The translations under genes were made by a program, and so were the position numbers. Source: Bog-473 sp963828825 (GTDB taxonomy: Bacteria; Actinomycetota; Acidimicrobiia; Acidimicrobiales; RAAP-2). Taken from it: 64,000 bases of DNA. Below the pieces are notes generated by a model. It was not told the DNA's origin. It searched no databases and worked only from the letters and a program-made list of their open reading frames with translations. Below, piece by piece: positions 29,541 to 36,643 of the stretch (the first letter of the stretch is position 1; each line of letters begins with the position of its first letter). The stretch is taken from contig CAWHGF010000004.1 of NCBI GenBank assembly GCA_963828825.1, positions 620,001 through 684,000 on the forward strand, given 5' to 3'.

Positions 29541-30511
29541 CAGAAGATCCTGTTCACGAGATCGGGCTCGTCCACCTTTGGCTCGCCGTTCGGGATCCAG
29601 CCGATCAGGCTCCCGTACGGGTTGCCCTCGGTCTCCTCCGCCACGGACGCCCAGACCGCGCTCACCCGGACACCGACCGCCACGTCAAGGACGGGCAGCT
29701 CCACGACCGGCTGGTAGCTGAGCACCACGTCCGTGTTATCGAGTAACACGAAAACCCGGGCGAACGGCTCGGTCTCGGTCTGCCCCGGATACTGCACCGG
29801 TGTGACGATCACGAAGTTCGTGATCGTCCCGTCGGCCGGCAGGTCAACCAAGTGCTCTTCGTCGAGTTCGAGCGAGTCGATGGGGCACACGCCCCGGCCG
29901 CCCGCGTAGGTCTTGCCGCACTCGGGGCAGCGGAAGCCGACCAGGCGGTGCTGCCGGGACGCGTCGACCACGAGATCGTTCGTCGCGGGTACCGGATTCC
30001 GGTAGGTGATGGAGGCGAGGTAGTCCATCATCTCTACCGGCTCGGCGGCCGGACCCAATTCCTCGCCGTCGACTTCGGCTTCCTCGCCCGGCACGAAGCA
30101 GGTGATGTCGGTGATGTGGCCAATCCGCTTGCCCTTCCACCGCGGCGCCACCCTCATGCCGTCGGTCATGGCGCCCGGCGAGCCAGCATCGACGGCGTGA
30201 AGCAACGGTGTCGATGCTCCGTCCAGCCGGATAAACGCAAAGGCGAACGGCCAGTCGAGCGGGTGCTGCTCCGTGGGATCAGTCACCCACGTCCACGACT
30301 GGACCGTACCGGCAGGGCCGACCTCGACGAGCTCGCGAGGCAGTTCGGTCCCGGTCGCCGGATCCCATTCCATCGGCGGTACCAGCACCCCGTCACCGTT
30401 GCGGATCCCGAGGATCCTCTTCTCGGTGAGCGCCGTCATGAACGCCCCGATCACTGGTCCAAGCGACCGTTTGTACGGGAACGTGATGCTGCTCTCCTCG
30501 AACCTGACCAC
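29540..30511 (-). CDS. Tandem DUF35 (OB-fold) protein, Ltp partner
   Basis: A 323-residue protein with two OB-type modules: the N-terminal one (SWTWVTDPTEQHPLDWPFAF) lacks a Zn ribbon, and the C-terminal one has a Cys4 ribbon split as CPEC near residue 195 and a single later Cys in GVCPIDS, so one ligand may be missing. The GTG at 30511 (VVRFEESSITFPYK) is chosen because GGGAGGAGG lies five bases upstream. First gene of the DUF35-ltp4-ltp3 operon; like Rv3521 it should be the structural partner that delivers acyl-CoA to the thiolase-fold subunits. Confidence 0.82.
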   Translation of the reverse strand: MVRFEESSITFPYKRSLGPVIGAFMTALTEKRILGIRNGDGVLVPPMEWDPATGTELPRELVEVGPAGTVQSWTWVTDPTEQHPLDWPFAFAFIRLDGASTPLLHAVDAGSPGAMTDGMRVAPRWKGKRIGHITDITCFVPGEEAEVDGEELGPAAEPVEMMDYLASITYRNPVPATNDLVVDASRQHRLVGFRCPECGKTYAGGRGVCPIDSLELDEEHLVDLPADGTITNFVIVTPVQYPGQTETEPFARVFVLLDNTDVVLSYQPVVELPVLDVAVGVRVSAVWASVAEETEGNPYGSLIGWIPNGEPKVDEPDLVNRIF

Positions 30512-30604
30512 GGCTACCTCCTCCCTTGACGTCGTCGATCCATGTGCCGTCGTCGTCTCATTGCCGAGGCCTTCCTCCGTCATCGCGTCGGGTCGCCGGC
30601 TTCA

Positions 30605-31258
30605 TTACTGCCGATCCAGGTCTCTGGCGGATTCGGCATTCCCCGCGAGGATCCCACCGAGGGCGGCGATGACCCATCGGCGCAGGGGCTCGCAGGGCTC
30701 GCCCGTTCGATTGGCAAGAGTGGGCCGTTCGATCATCGAATGGACCAACCGCGTGACGAGCTCGGCGATCTCGTCGAGGTCGTCCGAGTCGGCCGGCCCG
30801 TCGAACGAGGCCCAGGCCCGCTCGATCAACCCACGGGTGAGCAGTAACGCCGCGCTGCTCGTCACCTCATCGGTGGCTGCACCGGCACCAAACCTCGTCA
30901 GCCGCCGGAGCTGGGGGTCCCGACCGAGCCACTCGAAGAGCAGGCAGCCAACCTCGGCCACGACCTCGGCGGGAGTGGTACGAAGATCGACTTCCATGGA
31001 AGCGACACCGGCCAGGAGCGGTTCGATCGACTCCAGCGCGACCGCCAGGAGCACGGCCCGCCCGCTGGAGTAGTGCCGATAGATGGTGGGGCGGCTCACG
31101 CCCAGCTCGCGTGCCACCTCGGCGATCCGCACGTTGACCCCGTTGCGGTCGATGCACCGGCGAGCAGCGTCGCGAATCCGCTGACTCGCTTCGGCGTCGT
31201 CCGCCGGCGGTCGGCCGGACCAGCTGGGGGCGATCTTTGTTGCGCTGTGGCCGGACAC
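30605..31258 (-). CDS. TetR-family transcriptional regulator
   Basis: A 217-residue TetR protein. The HTH reads NVRIAEVARELGVSRPTIYRHY (split here as NVRIAEVARELG and VSRPTIYRHY), followed by a helical ligand domain rich in Leu/Ala. The GTG at 31258 is the first start; it has no strong ribosome site. It is followed on the same strand, after 94 bp, by nothing in-operon until the DUF35 gene's start at 30511, and is divergent from the CoA transferase gene, the most likely target. A TTACA-N12-TGTAA dyad lies between them. Confidence 0.85.
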   Translation of the reverse strand: MSGHSATKIAPSWSGRPPADDAEASQRIRDAARRCIDRNGVNVRIAEVARELGVSRPTIYRHYSSGRAVLLAVALESIEPLLAGVASMEVDLRTTPAEVVAEVGCLLFEWLGRDPQLRRLTRFGAGAATDEVTSSAALLLTRGLIERAWASFDGPADSDDLDEIAELVTRLVHSMIERPTLANRTGEPCEPLRRWVIAALGGILAGNAESARDLDRQ

Positions 31259-31269
31259 GGATGTGCACC

Positions 31270-31291
31270 TTACACTCTGGGCACCCTGTAA
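31270..31291. promoter_or_regulatory. Inverted repeat TTACA-N12-TGTAA in the tetR/CoA-transferase intergenic region
   Basis: Perfect 5-bp arms centred 56 bp before the CoA transferase start, inside the 77-bp divergent promoter region. Position suits an operator of the adjacent TetR protein; spacing is longer than usual. Confidence 0.35.
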
Positions 31292-31335
31292 AGTCTTTGT
31301 CTCACCGGGAGTTCGTCCACCAAGGGATGAAGGAC

Positions 31336-32559
31336 ATGTCTCGAAGTACAGCCGCCGCCTGCGAGAGCACCTCGACGGGACCGCTGGCTGGGGTGAAGGT
31401 GCTCGACCTCTCGATTGCTCTCACTGGCCCCTACGCCGTCGCACTGCTGGCCGACCAGGGAGCCGAGGTCGTCAAGGTCGAGCGACCCGGGATCGGCGAC
31501 ATCGCCCGCTGGATCGGCGTGTCCGTCAACGGTATGAGCGCGTTTTACCTGGCCTGCAACAGAGGGAAACGGTGCATCGCCGTCGACCTGGCGACCGACG
31601 CGGGCCAACAGATCGTGATGGCACTCGCCGCCCAGGCGGACGTGATCGTCCAGAACTTCCGGCCCGGGGTCATCGACCGGCTGGGATTGGGCTACGAGGC
31701 GGTGCGGGCCCTGAACCCCGAGGTCATCTACTGCTCGGTCTCCGGCTACGGACCAGAGGGCCCGTACAGCCACCGCAGTGCCTACGACACGTCGATCCAG
31801 GCCTACGCCGGCTTCGCAGCCAACCAGGCCGATCCCGACAACGGTCCGCCCACCTTCCTGCACCAGAACGCGGCTGACAAGGTCAGTGCCCTCTACGCCA
31901 GCCAGGCCATCACCGCAGCCCTCTACGCGCGGGCCACGGGCCATGGCGGGCAACACCTCGAGATGGGTATGGCAGATGCCTGCGTGTCGTTCCTGTGGGC
32001 CGAGTCCGCCGGCAACGAAGTGTTGGTCGAGTCCGACGGCTCGCAACGCTCAAGCTTCAACGCCGGCTTCGAACCCATGCGCTTCCACGACGGTTGGGGC
32101 ATCGTCGTGCCCACAACCGACGCGGACTTCGCCGGAATGTGCAGGGCCCTGAACGTTGAAGGATTCGACGACCCCCGCATCGCCACCATTGCCCAGCGAC
32201 GCCTGAACCGCGACGTACTCGAGCCCGTCATTGACATGTGCTACGCGATGGCCGCCAACCTCACCCAGGCGGAGGCCACCGCACGCTTCGAACGCGAACG
32301 CGTCGCTTTCGCGATGGTGCTCTCTACCGCCGAAATCGTCGATGACCCCCACGCCCAGGCGATCGGAATGTTCACCGAGTTCGAGCATCCGATTGTGGGC
32401 CGGGCACGTCTCCCCCGCCACCCCACCAACTTCCACAGCACCCCCGCCGCACTCGGCCGCCTCGCCCCGGACCTTGGCGAGCACACTGACGAAGTGCTGA
32501 CCCAGCTCGGCCTCTGCGACCGCATCGAAGAATTCCGCGCCGCCGGCGTCGTCGCCTAA
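31336..32559 (+). CDS. Family III CoA transferase (CaiB/BaiF type)
   Basis: A 407-residue class III CoA transferase that moves CoA between carboxylic acids. Signatures are PLAGVKVLDLS and GPYAVALLADQGAEVVKVE at the N-terminus, GKRCIAVDL, and CSVSGYGPEGPY; the catalytic Asp is expected around SAYDTSIQAYAG. ATGs at 31327 and 31336 are both possible; the latter is preceded by AAGGG at nine bases. Its TAA is the first base triplet of a 17-bp tandem duplication. Donor and acceptor are unknown; bile acid, carnitine or methylsuccinate-type substrates are known for relatives. Confidence 0.88.
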   Translation: MSRSTAAACESTSTGPLAGVKVLDLSIALTGPYAVALLADQGAEVVKVERPGIGDIARWIGVSVNGMSAFYLACNRGKRCIAVDLATDAGQQIVMALAAQADVIVQNFRPGVIDRLGLGYEAVRALNPEVIYCSVSGYGPEGPYSHRSAYDTSIQAYAGFAANQADPDNGPPTFLHQNAADKVSALYASQAITAALYARATGHGGQHLEMGMADACVSFLWAESAGNEVLVESDGSQRSSFNAGFEPMRFHDGWGIVVPTTDADFAGMCRALNVEGFDDPRIATIAQRRLNRDVLEPVIDMCYAMAANLTQAEATARFERERVAFAMVLSTAEIVDDPHAQAIGMFTEFEHPIVGRARLPRHPTNFHSTPAALGRLAPDLGEHTDEVLTQLGLCDRIEEFRAAGVVA

Positions 32560-32590
32560 CAGTGTCGAACGATTAACAGTGTCGAACGAT
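32557..32590. repeat. 17-bp perfect tandem duplication
   Basis: The unit TAACAGTGTCGAACGAT occurs twice without a gap, the first copy containing the stop codon of the CoA transferase gene. Likely a replication slippage product. Confidence 0.9.
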
Positions 32591-32629
32591 CACCAGGGCC
32601 AGCGCTTCACCCCACTACCCATCCCCCAG

Positions 32630-32790
32630 TATCCGCCCCACGATCTCAGCCATACTGGGCCGCGACACACCCAACTCCGTGGACGAGGCCAAGACGTGAT
32701 CCCAGGTCAATAGGCCAGAACGAACGCCCTAAACTCCCCGGCATCGGACTCTCAATACGCAGGTTTGGGGTTCGAATGCCGAGGGCGCAC
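32630..32790. repeat. Repeat R2 ending in a tRNA-Lys 3'-half copy (candidate att site)
   Basis: Positions 32745-32790 resemble the tRNA-Lys 3' half with about five differences, keeping GGTTCGAAT-type T loop sequence. The ~115 bp before it aligns with R1. On the minus strand it reads STELGVSRPSMAEIVGRILG then a stop, the best preserved version of the HTH-like tail. The rest of the 32591-32976 interval has no gene I can support. Confidence 0.65.
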
Positions 32791-32976
32791 GTGACTCACG
32801 ATCCGCATCGTCTCGACCGACACGCGGACGATCCGCGACATCGTTTGTGTCGAATCGGCTGATATGCAGTTGGCGGGCGGCCTTGTGGTGCGCACCTCTC
32901 CCGGCATCAGAACGGTATCGGCACAGCCAAGCTTGCTGAGTTGGCCTGCCTGGCCGGAGGGATTGTTCTCTTCTTC

Positions 32977-35608
32977 TCAGCCTGAGGGGTTCCCTTCCCG
33001 CCGCCGCGGTATAAGCACCAAGAACGCGCCGAGGCCGAGGAACCCGAGCCCGGAGGCCACCATGGCCGAGAGGTCGGCGCCGGTAAAGGCCATGGCAGGC
33101 ACGGCGACCGATGGCGGCGTCGTGGTGGTCGTTGTCGGCGTCGTGGTGGTCGTTGTCGGCGTCGTGGCCGCCGCCCCGGTGACCACGACCGTGACCACGA
33201 AGCACTCGTCAGCCTGGACGGGACCGCTCACGTTGTCGTTCGAGGTCGTGTAGTTAGCGATGCCGTTGGGGCTGTAAACGGCCGCGAAGCAGTACGTACC
33301 CGCGGCGGTCGGCGTGATCGCTGTCGAGGTGGCGCTCGAGGTGTCCCCATTCGGCGAACCTAAGGTCATCGGCGTGCCCACCTGGGTGCCACTCGAGCAC
33401 GGAGCGGGCGAGGCCGTGGGACCGCACTCGAAGAAGGTGACGGTGCCCGTGGGAACACCCCCCGCCGTATTGCCCGTTACCGTGGCCGTGTCGGTGACGG
33501 AGCCGCCGAGCACGATGGAGCCCGAGCCGGACAGAGAAGTCGACTGCTGGGTGGTCGTCACCGAGAGTGCGGGAGTCACGCTGAAGCACTCGGTGTCACT
33601 TTGGACACCCACCGAGGAGTAGTTCCCACCGGGGGTCGCGGTGTAGGACGCGTTGTAGCAGTAGGTGCCGGGGCTCGTCGGGGTCTGGGCGTCACTGGTG
33701 GGCAGGGTGAAGGTCGAGACGTCGCCGACGCTGGTCGGCGCGCTGACGGTTCCGACCGGGGTCCCCCCGCTACACGGGGTCGACGGTGCGGTCTCCTCGC
33801 ACAAGCTGAAGGCGACAGATCCGGTGGGCGCCCCCCCGGCAGCGTTGCCCGTGACCGTCGCCGCGTCGTTCCATGAGTTGCCGACAGTCGTGTTCATTGG
33901 GGCGATCACCGTCGTGGTGAGCGTCGGCGTGGCCGAGGCCGGGCCCGGGCAGACCGTGAAGCACTCGCTGTCGCTCTGCTGCCACACCGAGGAGTAGTTC
34001 CCACCGGGGGTCGCGGTGTAGGACGCGTTGTAGCAGTAGGTGCCGGGGCTCGTCGGGGTCTGGGCGTCACTGGTGGGCAGGGTGAAGGTCGAGACGTCGC
34101 CGACGCTGGTCGGCGCGCTGACGGTTCCGACCGGGGTCCCCCCGCTACACGGGGTCGACGGTGCGGTCTCCTCGCACAAGCTGAAGGCGACAGATCCGGT
34201 GGGCGCCCCCCCGGCAGCGTTGCCCGTGACCGTCGCCGCGTCGTTCCATGAGTTGCCGACAGTCGTGTTCATTGGGGCGATCACCGTCGTGGTGAGCGTC
34301 GGCGTGGCCGAGGCCGGGCCCGGGCAGACCGTGAAGCACTCGCTGTCGCTCTGCTGCCACACCGAGGAGTAGTTCCCACCGGGGGTCGCGGTGTAGGACG
34401 CGTTGTAGCAGTAGGTGCCGGGGCTCGTCGGGGTCTGGGCGTCACTGGTGGGCAGGGTGAAGGTCGAGACGTCGCCGACGCTGGTCGGCGCGCTGACGGT
34501 TCCGACCGGGGTCCCCCCGCTACACGGGGTCGACGGTGCGGTCTCCTCGCACAAGCTGAAGGCGACAGATCCGGTGGGCGCCCCCCCGGCAGCGTTGCCC
34601 GTGACCGTCGCCGCGTCGTTCCATGAGTTGCCGACAGTCGTGTTCATTGGGGCGATCACCGTCGTGGTGAGCGTCGGCGTGGCCGAGGCCGGGCCCGGGC
34701 AGACCGTGAAGCACTCGCTGTCGCTCTGCTGCCACACCGAGGAGTAGTTCCCACCGGGGGTCGCGGTGTAGGACGCGTTGTAGCAGTAGGTGCCGGGGCT
34801 CGTCGGGGTCTGGGCGTCACTGGTGGGCAGGGTGAAGGTCGAGACGTCGCCGACGCTGGTCGGCGCGCTGACGGTTCCGACCGGGGTCCCCCCGCTACAC
34901 GGGGTCGACGGTGCGGTCTCCTCGCACAAGCTGAAGGCGACAGATCCGGTGGGCGCCCCCCCGGCAGCGTTGCCCGTGACCGTCGCCGCGTCGTTCCATG
35001 AGTTGCCGACAGTCGTGTTCATTGGGGCGATCACCGTCGTGGTGAGCGTCGGCGTGGCCGAGGCCGGGCCCGGGCAGACCGTGAAGCACTCGCTGTCGCT
35101 CTGCTGCCACACCGAGGAGTAGTTCCCACCGGGGGTCGCGGTGTAGGACGCGTTGTAGCAGTAGGTGCCGGGGCTCGTCGGGGTCTGGGCGTCACTGGTG
35201 GGCAGGGTGAAGGTCGAGACGTCGCCGACGCTGGTCGGCGCGCTCGACGGTTCCGACCGGGGTCCCCCCGCTACACGGGGTCGACGGTGCGGTCTCCTCG
35301 CACAAGCTGAAGGCGACAGATCCGGTGGGCGCCCCCCCGGCAGCGTTGCCCGTGACCGTCGCCGCGTCGTTCCATGAGTTGCCGACAGTCGTGTTCATTG
35401 GGGCGATCACCGTCGTGGTGAGCGTCGGCGTGGCCGAGCTGACCCCGTCGGCCCCGGCCGACGGGGACTGCAGCGCGCTAAAGCTCAAAATCATCGCACC
35501 CACAATCGCCGTCGACACGATGCCCCGGATGAACACGGGAAAGTTGAGAAACCGGCGTGCCGCGGCCAGTATCGGATACCGACGTCCGACCGTCTGAACC
35601 CTGCCCAT
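32977..35608 (-). CDS. Large secreted repeat protein with C-terminal membrane anchor; one frameshift
   Basis: The gene starts at the ATG at 35608 (SD AGGAG) with a signal peptide (FIRGIVSTAIVGAMILSFSA). It then has five 125-residue Ig-like repeats starting TPTLTTTVIAPMNTTVG, each with four Cys, a divergent sixth repeat, a Thr/Pro linker, and a C-terminal PAMAFTGADLSAM motif followed by a hydrophobic helix and RRRE, as in sortase-type or membrane-anchored surface proteins. One extra C near 35245 in the first repeat breaks the frame; the other copies lack it. Corrected length is about 876 residues. Adhesion or cell-wall role is inference. Confidence 0.75.
33609..35441 (-). repeat. 375-bp tandem repeats, about 4.9 copies
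   Basis: Five units within the surface protein gene repeat with a 375-bp period and appear identical base for base, except for the single inserted C in the first unit. Identity includes synonymous positions, so homogenisation or expansion was recent. Assembly collapse or expansion is possible here. Confidence 0.92.
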
Positions 35609-36150
35609 TGATTTTCTCCTGCCCTATCGCCAAGGTAGGGCCCCCTCAATAGGCTCTTCAGTCCTACTCCCCACGTAGACATTAAGCCCTTCGAGACGAA
35701 CTGCAAAATGAGAAATAGGCGGTTGACAGCGCTTGCGCACTCAGTGCAAGCACGTCCGTGTGGCTCGGCCGGAAACGCGATTCTCACCCTGTGCCCGTCC
35801 AGGACCGCTCGGGAGTCCCCCGCAGTCACATCGCGTCGCGCACACATCAATCCGCCGGCATGACACTCGCCGCGGGGCCTGCACTCGCGCTCTTCGCTGA
35901 AACACCCGTTTCTTTGCTCTTTACTTGGGTCGGCGCCAACGCGACAAGCGACGCGTGAGGCTCGCGGAATGAACAGAGCATGGTGTGGAGAACTTGCACC
36001 GGTCGAACTGCCGTGGGTCCTTGGTTCGCATCGCCAAGTCGTTCGGGGGACCAACGCAGCCGAGTCGGTACTCCTCTTGTGCCATCACCCCCATGGCGAA
36101 GCGTGTGCCGGAACCGCAACACTCGACGAGTATCCAAAGATACCCTCCAG

Positions 36151-36283
36151 GGTGTTAACACCTCGTCCCGTAGGGTGTTAACACAAGCCTGGCGCTAACT
36201 GCCCGGGAAAACCTGCAGTGTGCCCAGTTCGCACCCACCGTGTTGCAAGGAGTCGCATGCCCGACTCGCAAGGTGTTAACACC
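36151..36283. promoter_or_regulatory. Three copies of the palindrome GGTGTTAACACC
   Basis: Copies lie at 36151-36162 and 36272-36283 (perfect) and 36174-36185 (last base A). The 12-bp self-complementary word with GTTAAC core, repeated in 133 bp of otherwise non-coding DNA, looks like a cluster of binding sites for a dimeric regulator. The regulated gene would be the repeat protein (start 35608) or an unrecognised transcript. Confidence 0.55.
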
Positions 36284-36446
36284 ACTCCCGTTCGCGAGCC
36301 AGCTACCGCTGACGCACTTGAGCACGTCTGAGTCCACGTCCGTTCTCGACCTCCGGCTCGACCACGACCGCCCGCTTGGGTCGAAGCCGAGGCCTCTCGG
36401 CGAGGTGTGAGGGTCCGGGTCCTCATCAAAGGACTGATTGACCGGC

Positions 36447-36486
36447 GCTCGATCTGGGGAGACCGGGGCTCGATTTGGGGAGACCG
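36447..36486. repeat. 19-bp imperfect direct repeat
   Basis: GCTCGATCTGGGGAGACCG occurs at 36447-36465 and, with one change, at 36468-36486. No function can be assigned. Confidence 0.6.
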
Positions 36487-36643
36487 CGGCTGGCCGGAAT
36501 GTCGTTGGACACTCCGAAACAGCTCCCGTGGCGGCGACGTCTCGTGATCCTTCGGCCAGGACAGTTGGAATTTGGCCGAGGCGTTGTCGTGTTGTCTGGA
36601 ATGGCCCTCCAGAGCCTTGGAACGGGTACCCCAGGATTGCTGA

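Larger units (their letters stand above)
35609..36643. other. 1-kb regulatory-looking region between two surface protein genes
   Basis: No convincing gene. It contains a hairpin abutting the SD of the repeat protein (GCCCTA/TAGGGC, 35621-35641, loop with TTGGCGA on the minus strand), an inverted repeat near 35731-35751 (GCTT..GCAC/GTGCAAGC), three GGTGTTAACACC-type palindromes at 36151-36283, and a 19-bp direct repeat at 36447-36486. Confidence 0.6.

Noticed and set aside
33665..35122. Four identical plus-strand open frames of 110 codons
   Set aside because: They are antisense shadows of the 375-bp repeats of the minus-strand surface gene and have no ribosome sites.
33609..35441. Regular repeats considered as a CRISPR array
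   Set aside because: Units are 375 bp, coding, and have no unique spacers; no cas genes are nearby.
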